Assembly (NCBI GenBank): GCA_948567375.1
Contig: OX419756.1
Location: forward strand, 62,510,333 to 62,574,332
DNA length: 64,000 bases
Direction of reading: 5' to 3'
Source: Lunularia cruciata
Taxonomy: Eukaryota; Streptophyta; Marchantiopsida; Lunulariales; Lunulariaceae
Part shown: positions 10,352-21,715 of the stretch, one piece after another
How positions within the stretch are numbered: position 1 is the first letter of the stretch
Layout of the letters: the number at the start of each line of letters is the position of its first letter
The notes under the pieces: generated by a model
Told to the model about the DNA's origin: nothing
The model's database searches: none
The model's input: the letters and a program-made list of their open reading frames with translations, nothing else
Position numbers and translations under genes: made by a program

Positions 10352-12990
10352 ACACAATGTGCGTATCACTAGTTGACTTTATTGTGAGATGCAAAATTCT
10401 ACTCCTTTGATAATGATCAGCGAGCTCAAGGAAAGTTAAGTACAAATCTCTCCTGCAAATTGACTTGTACTATAAATCGCTCTCAACCTACGCGTGTTGG
10501 CAAACTGTAGAGCAACCGCTCCTTCACAGGGGATGAGAGTGCGGCTATTAATTATACATCATCGTGGTTTCTCATTGTACTCGCAGCTAGTCACTCGCAG
10601 CTGGTGCTGGGTGTCTCTCGAGTGTGCCAGGATGGGGTTGCTGGGTGGCATTGTTGGGTAAAGTTTTTTAATTTGGAAGTCCACGTGACCAAGAATTATT
10701 CGGTTTTCTGGGTTAGAGATTCAAATTGTTGCTATTAAGTATTCAAAGTTTACGGTGAGAGATACATTAGTTGTTAACATTATATTCTATTTCTTGTATG
10801 AAATATTCAAATTCTGGGTAAAAGATGCATTAATCATCCAAAAAATATTCCATTTCTCGTGTGAAATATAGTGAGTTAGTTGTCATCAGCTGTGATAATT
10901 TTGAATTTCAAGATGTTGATGTGACAAATGGGATTCGTTGTGACAAATGGGTCTGTTAACAAACTGGGATCTGCTATGTTGTATGACAATGACCCATTGA
11001 TGGGATTTGCTCTATTGTGTGCGTCAAAATGGGACAATGGCCTGACCGCTTTGATGTTCTGTGTGTGATAGTGAGGGTGAAGGCTCACCTTGGAGAGATA
11101 TCCAAGTTTAGAGGGAAATGTGTCTCCTTACATCTATACATTTTGTACAAGGGTAAAGCAAAGAGACATTTGTTCATTTGCAAAGATGTAGATTGAGGAG
11201 ATTTGAAATTCAGGAGAGAACAGGTGAAAAATTGCAGCAGTGATAGAGAGGAAGCAAGAGAAGAGAGAGAGAGAGGAAAAAACAGTAATAGAGAGCAAAA
11301 AAAGATTGCAAGTATTGCAGATTATGAGAAGGTGGGATATGTCCAACATGGAGGATTTTCATGAGCAAGAATAGCTATTCAAATTTCACTCTATTGCAGA
11401 TTACATAACTTCTATCAAGTGCGGGTGATTAGGCAAAAATCAGGTCAGAAAATTGGTGGAATCAATTTGAGAGATGGATCTTGATGTACTTGGATTGAAA
11501 GTGTGCCTTGGAATGCAATATTTGTGTCCAGATGTGATTATTTCTACATCTTTCATTGATTTCATTGTCTAGTAATAATTTAATTCAATTTGACTAAGTA
11601 AATAGTCTATGGAAGCAAATTTCACTCCCCAACCTACATGCAAACCCCACGATCTGTCAAATCCCTAACATGTATATGGGACGTACAGATCTTAGGGATT
11701 TGGCATATTTTGTGCAATGAACCAAACCCTTGCTTGTATCTTCTTGTTGTAGCCAACATCTTGTTGATGTTTATGACTCCCAACAAAACCTTGAGCAAAT
11801 CCCCATCAAACTCAATCTACAAGGCAAAACCTTCAACAGACCACTTCACGTATCCAATTTTGCAAATGAACCATTTCTAGGTACACTATCTAGGTTGAGC
11901 AAACTCCTATCCTATGCTAGTAATCCCTAACAACTTGAGCAAATCCATATGGATTTGTCAACAAACCCTTGATCTCTCTAGCAAACCCCTTTTATGTGAA
12001 CAAAGCCCTGTTCTACACTAGCACATCTATTGCCTCCATGAGAAAACACTTGTTTGAGCAAACTCCATACCTTTGCAAGCAAACTTGCCAGCTTGTGCAA
12101 GTGGACTCTAGCCCTTTTGAGAAAACCTCTTCTGTGTTTAATTGGTTTTGATTTTTGATCTTTTTCCTATCTTTGTTTATAAATTTAGTTTTTTCACACC
12201 GTTTTTTTGCACATGGGATGAGGACACATACAATTAGTGTTAGTGGGAGACCATTCCCATTGATTTTGGGGGTATCTAAGAGGAATGTTCTTTGTAAAGT
12301 GTGAGTACACAAAGGAGGAAATATATTTCTTAGCATTGGATGAAGGATTGGTTTCCTATGCAAGATTGGATAGCCAAGAGATATTTTGCTTGTGAATGTG
12401 TTTCTTCATCAAAGAGACCCTCTTTCAAGAATCACAAGATTTGAGCAAATTTTGAGTGAGATATGGTCACTTGAAGTAGAGGGTCAGTTCATACCCAAGT
12501 GCACAAACAAGAGGATTTTGAGAATTCTATTACTATTTTTTATGATCTATTATAAGTGGAGTTGGATAGTAGACAAAATTTTAGTTGTGATGACATCAAG
12601 AAATGTCATGTTTGAGCAATCATAAATCTAATCTGCCAATTAAAGTTGGAATACTAGAAATCAAGGTTGTAAAAGAACAAGGAGATAAATAAGAGAACGG
12701 AAGACTGGATTGAAAGGTCACATTGAGACTTGTCACATTGGGACTATTGAATGAAGGAAACTCCAAATGCCTAGCATGAGCTTTGGCTTTGGTATTTAAA
12801 GGGAACATACAAGGCTCTTGGGAACCTTCATGAGCAGCCTTCTTAGAGTGCAAGCTAAGCTTACCAAAACATTCTTATAAATCTTGGCTAATTTTGCCTA
12901 TTTGCTACTTTGTCGGTCTCAACTAACTCATCTGTAATCTCCATATTGTAACACCTTTGGAGCTGTGCATTCAAGGAAGGGTAATATGCA
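10352..12990. other. 2.6-kb insertion specific to copy A; no recognisable gene
   Basis: This stretch has no counterpart in copy B, where the flanks meet at about 61,330. It holds AT-rich sequence, a CTCACTGT-type purine-rich tract near 11,230-11,290, and several short ORFs without family features. A short family-B LTR lies near its right end (12,668-12,953). The left two kilobases are unidentified. Whether it is an insertion in A or a deletion in B cannot be told from these two copies. Confidence 0.5.
12668..12953 (-). mobile_element. Short family-B LTR (286 bp), probably solo
   Basis: Matches the 426-bp family-B LTR at 19,422-19,847 in start (TGTAAAAGAACAAGG), in middle (CATACAAGGCTCTTG, GTGCAAGCTAAGCT) and in end (CTCCATATTGTAACA), but lacks about 140 bp of the interior. 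A similarly short copy in the opposite orientation lies at 15,428-15,711, so this may be a distinct short LTR form. No clear target duplication is seen. Confidence 0.7.
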
Positions 12991-14284
12991 TCTTTGTAGT
13001 AGAAGTTTTTAGAGTGAAAGAGAGTATGATGTGAAGTGAACCATCAACTTCAAAATTAATTTGGAAGCTATCTGTTGTGAATGTGATCTTTAGTTTTCCC
13101 TTTTCCATAGTGTGCCATAGGCTAACATTACACTCTTTTAGGAGTGGTTTCTGCCCAAGAGGTTAAACAAAAAACAATAAATGAATTGTAGCTTAGTGAT
13201 TCTCTTCATATTTGGTCACTTGGATATTTGAAGGAACTGCATTTCCTTACCAACTTTAGTAGTATTGGTTTGACAACAAGTCACCATAATTCAATATTGA
13301 CAATATTTATCATGTGCTTCAAAAACTGAAAATAATCTTAAAATCATATATTGATAATGTTAATTCAATCTAGAAATCTAATTTAGAAGATTGAAAATAT
13401 ACATTCAAATAAGTAGATTTCCATAATATTTTTTTTATTAAAAATAAAAGAAAATATTATTTGATATATTGAAATGAGGAAATTAGTAATATTAAAGTTT
13501 GCTGTAAAAGACATAGAAATCACACACTAGAAAATATAGATGATCAAATCAACATTGGTTTAATTTTGTTATTAAAAAATAATTATGATTATGCATTAAT
13601 ATTTTAGAAAGTGTGAATATGGGATGAAGATTCATTTTATATTTATAATTTTTGCACAAATGATATTAAATGCAAGCATTGAAAAAAATAAATATCAATA
13701 AAGATGAAAATACAAAATATTTTAGGTCAATATTTATTTATTCTAGAGAATAAATTATTTTCCACTACTAATATAAAAAAATTTAAAATTTTTAACATTA
13801 TAATCCAAAATTTTAAAGTAATACTATATTCAATATAAGTCAGCATGGAACAAATCATCATGTGACATATCAATAGACAAAACAGTCTTCTTATTTGATA
13901 TGTTAAGGAAAGTCCAAGAATTTGAATATACATCTCATTGTAAAAATAATTGATTATTATTCATGGTAGCCAAAACTCAACAAAGTAAGAGAGTGCTTTT
14001 CTTGATAGCCTATGGAGATTGACAAAAACAAAGGTTCACATTATACAACTCTAGAAGATTGTTTACAATTATTCAAGAAGGTAAATGTTGTAATCAAAAT
14101 CAAAATATCTTTGTCATTGTCTCTCCAAAACACCAATGGTCTAGAGTGGCACCAAGGCATAACATCACCTACATCTAGCATTTTAGTTTAAGAATGGTTA
14201 GATATGTGTTTCTCTTGGGTGTTCTCCTATCTTTGGAATATTACATGAGCAAGCATTGATTCAAAGTAGGAGTCAAGACTTTTT

Positions 14285-14890
14285 TTGAGCTTGGTTTGGT
14301 GGAGATCTCACATGGAGAGTATGCTTCAGCCATAATGAAGCCATCCAAGAAGGATATGCATGGCAATTACATAGATAGGCAAATGTATGCGGATTACTAT
14401 CATATCAACCAATAGATTAGTATTGATTGATGTGTCATGCTTACATCAAAACAGATCTTTGATGCAATTGGATATGAAAAGGTCTTCAATACATTGGATC
14501 TTGAAATAGGATATCATCGATTGCCAGTCAAGAAGGAAAACAACTCCAAGACAATATCTTTGGCTATTGATCTTCACAAGATGGATGTACTGTATTAGTG
14601 GCAATTCTTATTATGTGGGTGGAAGAATGCATTTGTTGAGTTCCAAATAAGTAGGAAAAAATTGTAGTAAGATTGAGTCTGCTCAATGTTATATTGATGA
14701 CATGTTGGTCTATACTACGACCATGGAAGAGCATGAAAGACATTAGTTGGAAGTGTTTGAGAGATTGAGCTCTCATGGACTCAAATTACATCATATGAAG
14801 TGAAGATTCTTCCAAGAGTAGGTTGATTATTTCAGTCACACTATCTATCGTAGCTGACTTGGTGCTCAAAGGACCAAGGTGGAGATTATT
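14285..14890 (+). pseudogene. Family M reverse transcriptase fragment
   Basis: Starts at a counterpart of GTTTGGTGGAGAT (also at 34,775 in M4) and runs through the RT palm. The catalytic box reads Y-I-D-D at 14,690-14,701 (CYIDDMLVY), followed by EEHERH and GLKLHHMK. Premature stops are frequent. This is the region deleted from M1, so together with 34,775-34,975 and 49,002-49,500 it shows that family M originally had a gypsy-type RT. It may belong to the same element as M2, which resumes in RNase H at 18,338. Confidence 0.8.
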
Positions 14891-15427
14891 GCATATTGTT
14901 GTGAAATGGACTGCTTAATCATTGTAAAACCAATTTGATCAGGTTTTTATATGGTCTTTCTAAATTTCTATAGTCCATATTATGGTGAGACCTTTGAGTT
15001 GAAATTCCCCTTTGGCCCAGAAGAGTTCTTCCTGAAGGAGAAAATTTGCATAGACCTTTGTGGTGATACAAACCTCCATGGTTGCAGATCTTTGTGAAGG
15101 ACATATCAATACTTACATGTGCAAATGAGGTTTTCTTTACCTCATTGGAGCTATCTTCTCAAGGGCTTTCCATAGAAATAAGAATTTTCGTGTTTAGAGC
15201 TCTATAATAAAAGTTATGACCATCTAAATACAGATTAAGGTTGGAAACTATTGGGATGACACCATGACACCTTTGGCCTAGAACAAACCTTTGGGTAAGA
15301 AACACCATAGTGCACATTTTGGGATCGACATATCCATGTTTATAGGTCCAAATTGAGAATGATTTTTTTTTTTGGAAGTGTCTTGTCAAGGGCTCCATTG
15401 ACATAAAAAACATGGCATCTAGAGCTA
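14891..15427. other. Unassigned repeat-like sequence
   Basis: No coding features. Contains a partly repeated phrase, CTTCTCAAGGGCTTTCCATAGA near 15,152 and CTTGTCAAGGGCTCCATTGAC near 15,384. A third copy is near 17,910, so it is probably a decayed LTR or leader of an element I cannot name. Confidence 0.35.
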
Positions 15428-15711
15428 TGTAACCAAGTTTCTAAAAGGAAGCTTCTAGAAGCTTCTAACTAGCTTAGCTTGCATGCTAAGTAGGTGGTTC
15501 CTAGAAAAGCTTCTTGAGAAGCTTCCCGGTTTTTTCGCTTGCACTCCAAGAAAGCACTCAAGGAAGCTTCTTGAGAAGCTTTTAAAGAGCCTTGTATGCT
15601 CTTTATATATATCAAAGCAAGCTCATGCTAGGCACCCAAAGTTTCACACACTCAAGTATCCCAAGTGATCTTCCATTCTCCTATTGCTCTCCTTGATCTT
15701 GGTCTTTTTCA
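15428..15711 (+). mobile_element. Short family-B LTR (284 bp), plus orientation
   Basis: This is the reverse complement of the family-B LTR, running TGTAACC to GGTCTTTTTCA. It includes the characteristic AAGCTTCTTGAGAAGCTT inverted phrases and the GAGCCTTGTATGCTCTTTATA promoter-like stretch. It is nearly the same length as the 286-bp copy at 12,668. No target duplication is visible. It separates the unassigned block from a copia gag remnant. Confidence 0.7.
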
Positions 15712-16558
15712 TGCATCCTCTAGTTCTATTGCTATGTTTAATGAGTTCTCCTCCTTCTTTGGAATTTTAAAATGATTCTTGAACTGACCAAGATTATTGC
15801 AATTCCAACACATAATTACTTTACATACTCCCTTGCAACCTGTTGATTCACTTCTCTTCCAATGCATAATTTCTTTACATTCTTCCTTGCAACCGTTGAT
15901 TTTCTTCTCTTCCTTGACTATGAACTCATGGAAGCTTTTTCCTTGTACTCTCAACAAATAGTACCACATTTTAAAATTCTGAAGAATGTGTTTATAGATA
16001 TCTTTATTGAGAATCAAGTCTCATATACTTTCAAACTTGAGATCACTTGATCCTAATAAATTATTCATTATTGTGGCTATTTCTTGCTGACTATCAGATA
16101 ATGAAGATAATAGCAGAAATGCTTAAACTTCATCATCAAAATTGATCTTCATAGATTGGATTCTTGAAGTGATTGACTTGAAATAATTCAAGTAATCTTG
16201 AATTGATGCACCTTCTTTCATCCTTATGTTGATTAATTATCAAATCAAGTATATCTTGTTTAAGGCTAAAGGTCTCTTATACATATTTTATAATGTCTTA
16301 ATCAACCCATGAGTGGTCTTCTCATGGACAAGGTTGTATGCACATTTCTTGCCAATTTCAATCTGACCATGCCCAAGGCTTATCAATCTAGAAGCTCCCA
16401 ATCAATTTTTTCCATCTTTTTTGGCTTTTCTACCTTAAGAGGTAGGTGTAGCCTCTTCTTATATTCTCAATTTTTATCTTCCAAAAATCCTTACCATTGA
16501 ACACATCAATTTTGACTTTTCTATCTTCTACCATCTTTCTCCTTGCTCTCCAAAACCA
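15712..16558 (-). pseudogene. Ty1/copia gag remnant
   Basis: Read on the minus strand from about 16,550 to 15,712. A CCHC-type zinc knuckle is visible as CWNCNNLGQFKNHF (15,709-16,017 ORF), with the His and last Cys altered. It is followed by IPKKEENSLNIA, typical of copia gag C-termini. The upstream gag part is broken by stops. It lies directly next to a minus-strand primer-binding site and LTR, so the order LTR-PBS-gag is intact on the minus strand. Confidence 0.7.
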
Positions 16559-16559
16559 A

Positions 16560-16571
16560 TGCTCAAATACC
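16560..16571 (-). promoter_or_regulatory. Degenerate tRNA-Met primer-binding site of the copia element
   Basis: Plus-strand GCTCAAATACCA is a two-mismatch form of GCTCTGATACCA, the complement of the initiator tRNA-Met 3' end used by many plant LTR elements. It lies five bases from the LTR start at 16,577 (TGTGAGAAATC) and follows the gag side, as expected for a minus-strand 5' PBS. Confidence 0.7.
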
Positions 16572-16576
16572 ACTTG

Positions 16577-17144
16577 TTGTGAGAAATCAAATTGGATTGA
16601 GAGAACAATTAATAAAATTTTAGCTATTCTATGAGCAAAAAATCATTCATCAATCTAGTAAGGAGAAGCATGCATAGAATTTACACAAATTTCACTTTAG
16701 CATCTTCTACCATTGTTCCACACTCTCTCTCCAAAACAAACACTCTAATATCACTTGTTCTCATAAATCAAATTGGATTGAGAGAACAATGAAATACAAG
16801 TCTAGCTATTCTATGAGAAAAAAATCATTCATCAATCTAGGAAGGAGAAGCATGCATAGAAATTGCATAAATTTCATGGGGTTTGGCCAACATCTGCTTT
16901 TGTCCATAAATGCATAGGATTTCATTCATTAAAGAAGTGTGAAAAATCTCAACTAAACACCAATTCTACAATATTTATATACACTTGCACTTGTCATCCC
17001 TTATCTAGTTTTGGAATGTGTGGTGCCAATCAATCAATTGGTGGTGCAAGACCAATTGGCACCACACATTCCCAAACTAGATAAGGGATGGCAAGTGCAA
17101 GTGTATATAAATATCGTAGAGTTGGTGTTTAGTTGAGATTTTTC
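16577..17144 (-). mobile_element. Rearranged Ty1/copia LTR (family C)
   Basis: Begins TGTGAGAAATCAAATTGG next to the PBS. The first about 130 bp are duplicated in tandem (16,577-16,700 and 16,765-16,880), each with ATTCATCAATCTAG and GAAGCATGCATAGAA. The unit is shared with 284-507. The outer part is turned back on itself to form the 16,941-17,144 fold-back. The far end of the LTR is therefore not recognisable as a normal terminus. Confidence 0.65.
16941..17144. repeat. 204-bp near-perfect palindrome (90-bp arms)
   Basis: Left arm 16,941-17,030 and right arm 17,055-17,144 are reverse complements with four mismatches in 90; the 24-base loop is at 17,031-17,054. The arm sequence is copia LTR, including a TTTATATA stretch, and matches the single-copy form near 480-507 and 1,254-1,300. 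If transcribed it would give a long hairpin RNA. Confidence 0.92.
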
Positions 17145-17800
17145 TTAGCTTCAAGTCACCTAGATAGAGTGGCAAAACTATGGTGGCAATTCTAGGCAGA
17201 GCAAACTCAATGAAAATTTTTTGCTCAAATTTTAACATGAGAAGACTTTAAGAGTGTGGTCATTGGGCAAATCCAAGCTATGAAGGATGAATGTGCTATG
17301 GGAGATCAACTGGTAGAATTGATAGATCAATTCAATGAGAACTTACATTTCTTAATTCCAAGACACCATGATGTTGATTCCAAACATACAAGAAGGTGAA
17401 GCTTTGGATTGGTTTGTGAGAGGTTCAAAATTAGCAACAAATTGGATACAACCATGTGCAAACCTAAACATCTCAAAGAACCCATGCAAATGAGTCCTTT
17501 GTTATTATAAATTGGTCTTGACCTAGACCTTCACAAAACTTGTAAGCACACCAAGCATGTATTGATGAGCCAACACCAATGGAGATTGATGCAATAGAGA
17601 CCAATAGAGACCATTTGGCATGGCAACCAAGAATGGTTATGATAAAATGTTGGTTGCTTTTATTGTTGTCAATGTGTGTTAAGTGTGGAGTCTGATTAAT
17701 TATGGAAATGCTCTAAAAACAAATATCCTACATGAATTTTGAAGAGTCAATACAAGACAAATCTTTGATAGGACTGTAGAAGTGTAAGCACGGGATAGAT
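17145..17800 (+). pseudogene. Ty3/gypsy gag remnant
   Basis: Very decayed. The clearest mark is PTPMEIDAIET near 17,565-17,600, a phrase typical of plant gypsy gag just before the zinc knuckle. Its family-B counterpart PKPMEIDAI is read on the minus strand near 36,115-36,145. No continuous frame survives. Positions 17,800-18,090 contain no recognisable gene, only the CTTCTCAAGGGCTTTCCATAGA repeat phrase. Confidence 0.5.
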
Positions 17801-18090
17801 CTTCAAATTACAAGATTCAATATATGGAAGTGCACAAAAAGATAGTTCAGATCATGGCTGATTTCTCTATGAATACAAATGTATATGAGATATGCCTTAT
17901 CTTGTTGGAAATGTCTTCTCAAGGGCTTTCCATAGACATCAAGATCATAGAAAAGATCTTGAAATTTGGGATAATATCTTAGGGGATTGCAGGAGCTGTA
18001 GGATTGCATGTGGGATCAGCTATGGGACTTGCAATGGCTCCCATGGGATTCTACTATGGGGTATCAAGATTCCACTATGAAAATAGCTCT

Positions 18091-18337
18091 TGTGGAAATG
18101 TATCCTATGGGAAGTTGTGGGAATGGTCCCACTTGCAAAACTTTGTGAGGTGACATGTATCAATTGGTACCAAACAATCTATGCAAGATGCAAGACCAAT
18201 TGGAATGGAACAAACAATCTATGCAAGATGCATCAAACAATTGCATGTATCAGTTTGGTACCAATTGATACATGTCACCTCACAAAGTTTTGCAAGTGGG
18301 ACCATTCCCACAGCTTCCTATAGGATACATTTCCACA
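18091..18337. repeat. 247-bp fold-back (85-bp arms, 77-bp loop)
   Basis: Left arm 18,091-18,175 and right arm 18,253-18,337 are reverse complements with two mismatches in 85. The loop contains the phrase AATCTATGCAAGATGCA twice. The arm carries TGGTACCAATTGATACAT, also in the copia LTR at 1,336-1,360. The right arm ends exactly where family M sequence (M2) begins. Confidence 0.92.
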
Positions 18338-19421
18338 TGATGAGGGGAAGGAGTTTGTGGTGGCCTATGCTAGTCGCTCCAACAATTCAGTGGACGCAAA
18401 GTACAGTTCATATGAGGGAGAGTGCTTTGCAACAATATGGGCAATAGCACATCTCCAATGTTACCTATTTGGTAACCCTTCACTCTCATCATTGATCATC
18501 AGCCACTGAAGTGGTTGATGGACTTTGACAAGCTTTCAAGGAAGCTTGCACGATGGGCTTTGATTTTACAAGAGTATGATTTCATGGTTATTCACAAACC
18601 TAGAGTGGTGACCATGATACAAATGGGTTGAGTAGAAACCACCCATGTCCTAGGCAGTAAGATCAGACCCAAGCATGTTGGCATGGTGAGACAGATGAGG
18701 AGATGATGCTAGGTTGGCATGCATCTACCTTTCTTTGTGATATTTTTGAGGCTTTGTTGGTATCTCTCTCATTGCATACAGTAGGAGTTATTGAGGTCAC
18801 AGATCCAAAGAGTGGAGATAGTGATATAGTTCAACAAGACATTTATGATGATGTCTTAGTGGTAGACTATCTTTGCACTAGTGTTGTGGGTAGCACAGTT
18901 GGGGCCAAGGAGAGAGACAATGTTCTTTAGCAAGCTATGCAGTTCAGACTGGAGGGCATACACCTTCTTTGTGTATGGGAGGATGGTAGAGTGAGAGTAG
19001 TACCACTTCCATCTCAGAGGCCATATTTGGTTTGTCATGCTCATGAGGAGCTAGGACATTTTGGAGTAAAGCATACATATATCTTGCTCTATTGTCATTA
19101 TTGGTGGCACGGTATGTAGACCAATGTATAATATTTTGTTGTGAGATGTGTGGTTTGTGACCAAGTTAGAGCATCATGTAATGCTCCTACACCACAATGA
19201 CACCCATTACCTATCATGGGGTTGGGATATTGCTAGAATTTGGACTTTGCTGGATCTTTATCATTGATTCTAAGACATCATTGATATGTTTTGGTGATGG
19301 TGGAGCACTTTTCCAAGTGGATTGAGTTTGAGTGGCACTTCTTGGAGAGTCTAGTGAAGGGATAACTTACCTGTTCTTGGATTGAGTTCTTAGTCATTTT
19401 GGTGCACTAGTTGAGATTTTG
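18338..19421 (+). pseudogene. M2 RNase H and integrase N-terminal half
   Basis: RNase H is recognisable as VVAYASRSNNS (18,358), YSSYEGECFATIWAIAHL and DHQPLKWLMDF. The integrase zinc domain follows: CHAHEELGHFGVKHTY (19,037) and CVVCDQVRA (about 19,150), then WNLDFAGSL with the first catalytic Asp (about 19,240). Stops occur at positions where other copies have CAG or CAA (for example TAG near 19,117). M2 has CAG at 19,014, where M1 has a stop. Confidence 0.8.
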
Positions 19422-19847
19422 TGTAAAAGACCGTGACCAAGGAGAGAAATAGGAGAATGGAAGCTCACATTGGGACACTTGAATGAGGGAAAACTCTAAA
19501 TGCCTAGCATGAGCTTCAGCTCTTGTATTTATAGGGATCATACAAGGCTCTTGAGAAGCTTCTTAAGAAGCTTCCTTACCCCGCTTTCTTGGAGTGCAAG
19601 CAAAGTTAATTGGGAAGCTTCTCATGAAGCTTCCTTCTAGAAGTCTCTTACTTGGCATGCAAGCTAAGCTAGTAGGAACCTTCTAGAAGTTTCCTTCTAG
19701 TAGCTACTTACTTGAGGTGCAAGCTAAGCTAGCCGGGAAGCCTCCCAAGAAGCTTCTTAGATACTTTTGGAATATTCTAAGCTAATTTGTCTTATTTTCT
19801 ACTTTGTTAGCACTACTAACTTTGACACTAAAATCTATATTGTTACA
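19422..19847 (-). repeat. Family B 3' LTR
   Basis: 426 bp, plus-strand ends TGTAAAAGACC and ATTGTTACA. It is nearly the same as the partner at 27,602. It contains repeated AGAAGCTTC / GAAGCTTCTT inverted phrases and CATACAAGGCTCTTGAGAAG. The adjacent plus-strand TATTCTCCCACCA (19,848-19,860) is the reverse complement of a polypurine tract, which confirms this as the 3' LTR. Confidence 0.9.
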
Positions 19848-19859
19848 TATTCTCCCACC

Positions 19860-20824
19860 ACTAGTTGGTGACGTCCTTTCCACCATTGAAGCTTCAAACT
19901 CCTAGATGGCCATTCATGCATTCTGGAGTTGAGAAAGAGGTTCCCATGTGGCATCATGAAGGAGGTACCCTTTCCAAAGGACCTTGTATTCCGTATGTTG
20001 TTGGCATCCTCGTTGAATGTGGCAACGTGAAAGGTATGATTAACTTTGTTCTCCTCATGATCATTGATAGGGATGGGAGGAGGAGGAGGAGATTAGACAC
20101 AAGAAGAAAAAGAAGATGGGTTAGGAACAAAGGGTTTCAACTTGGAAATGTGAAAGATAGGGTGGATACGCATATGACAAGGTAAGGCAAGTTGATAAGC
20201 AATACGAGAGATGATTTGGGTGACCTCAAAGGGTCCTATCCAATTAGGGGCAAGTTTACAAACTAGGGTATCAAGTGGGAGGGGTAGGTTATTAGAGGAT
20301 AACATGACTTTATCACCAACTTCAAAGGTGAGATCATGATGATCGTGGTCCGCATAATGTTTTTGACAATTTTGAGCAACAAGGAGGTGAGATTTGGCTT
20401 GTTGGAGAGATTGAGATATAGTGGTCAATAAGGTTGAAGTATGAGGGACCTCAGATGGAGTAGTAGAAAGAAGAGAATCAACAACAAGCGGATCTTGGCC
20501 AAAATTGAGAAGGAAGGAAGAAAATCCGGTGCTTGCATGTTTGGAATTATTGTAGGCAATTTTTGCAACTGTAAGATATTCATCCCAATTGGTATAGTGT
20601 ACATTGACAAAGACATGCAACATATCCTCCAAGTTACAATTTGCACGTTTGGTTTGTCCATCAATTTGAGGATGATAGGCCGTGGACAAAGCAAGCTTGG
20701 TGCTGTGTATTTGGAAGAGTGCTTGCCAAAACTTCCATGAATCATGGATCATGGTCGGAGATGAGTACATGTGGCATCCCATGATACTTGAAAACATTGT
20801 TGAAGTAGATTTGTGCTAAGGTTG
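19860..20824 (-). pseudogene. Family B integrase C-terminal half plus chromodomain
   Basis: The 20,093-20,797 minus-strand ORF (about 234 codons) carries the integrase catalytic Glu region (AYHPQIDGQTKRANCNLED), NWDEYLTVAKIAYNNSKHAS, the GPY-like part (LAPNWIGPFEVTQIISRIAY) and HPIFHISKLKPF. Further left, in another frame, a chromodomain is readable as EYKVLWKGYLLHDATWEPL (about 19,920-19,990). The family-A element cuts the integrase at 20,824, so the zinc domain and first two catalytic Asp residues are missing. Confidence 0.85.
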
Positions 20825-21575
20825 TGTAATACCAAGAGCTAGCCATATGATCTAGATGTGAAATTTGGTTTGGTAACATCTAAAATGATGTTATACCTGA
20901 TGGTCAAAATAGATAAAATAGAAGTATCACCAAAAGAGTACTTCTACTAAAAAGGCAGAAACCGAAATAGACTTGAGAACCTTAGCTAGACATATGATTT
21001 AAAGGTGACAACTAGACATATGATTTAAAGGTGAGAATTGGTTTGGTAACATCTGGAAGGATGTTACACATGATGGACTAAATAGATCAGAAAGAGGTTT
21101 CACCAAAAAGGGACTTCTACTAAGAGAGGAGGAATTGAAATATGCCTGAAATCTTTGAAGGCAATTTTGGAGGCCTAAACGGATGAATTAGGCCTCAAAA
21201 ATATCTCCCCCCCAATGGAGGAAAGGTTGGCCTTTCTCTCCCCCCAACTTTGTCTTGTTGAGAGCTTTCCAATGGTACCTTACTCATGTGATTCTGAGAT
21301 TCTTACAAGAAGATTCCCTAAAAGATTCCCTCTGGTCAAAGCTTGTTTGACCAACTAGATAGGACCTAGACCAGACATGTCACCCATCCAAGTAAGTAAT
21401 CCAAGGGTGGAGCTTGCTGACATGTCACCTATCTGTGTCCCTAATCCTATGGTGGAGCTTCCTTGGATGAGATCCTCTTTGTCTATATAATAAAGAGAAG
21501 GAGCTCCCTTGGGGCATCGAATGTTGGAGTGTGCAATTTGTGTTTTCTCTCTTCTCTTGTCCTCGGAGCATTACA
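20825..21575 (+). repeat. Family A 5' LTR
   Basis: 751 bp, TGTAATACCAAG to GAGCATTACA. A TATATAATAAAGAGAAG stretch at about 21,483 is a likely promoter or poly(A) signal region about 90 bp before the end. A 150-bp phrase (GGTTTGGTAACATCT, then CACCAAAA, then ACTTCTACTA) is present twice inside the LTR (about 20,868 and 21,042). The LTR is shared with solo copies at 508-1,253 and 50,482-51,231. Confidence 0.93.
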
Positions 21576-21576
21576 A

Positions 21577-21588
21577 TGGTATCAGAGC
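21577..21588 (+). promoter_or_regulatory. tRNA-iMet primer-binding site
   Basis: TGGTATCAGAGC, the exact complement of the plant initiator tRNA-Met 3' end, one base after the 5' LTR. It starts minus-strand DNA synthesis. Confidence 0.95.
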
Positions 21589-21715
21589 GAGTGTTCTAGT
21601 CCAATAGAGTGGATCACCCCTCTTGGAATAACATGAACTACTGAAACTGAATAATTTGAGGTGGAGAACATAGAAGAATTGCTAAACTTAGGAAGGAATT
21701 TAGAGAGCGGATGGG

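Larger units (their letters stand above)
7135..14050. repeat. Segmental duplication, copy A
   Basis: Direct repeat of 57,690-62,450, about 50 kb away. Segment 7,135-10,350 matches 57,690-61,320 and segment 12,992-14,050 matches 61,341-62,450, in the same order and orientation. Copy A carries an extra 2.6 kb at 10,352-12,990. Copy B has an extra lead unit near 57,900-58,080. Both contain the small proline-rich gene and a two-unit tandem repeat downstream of it. Similarity ends near 14,050, where copy A leads to family M sequence and copy B to AT-rich sequence. Confidence 0.85.
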
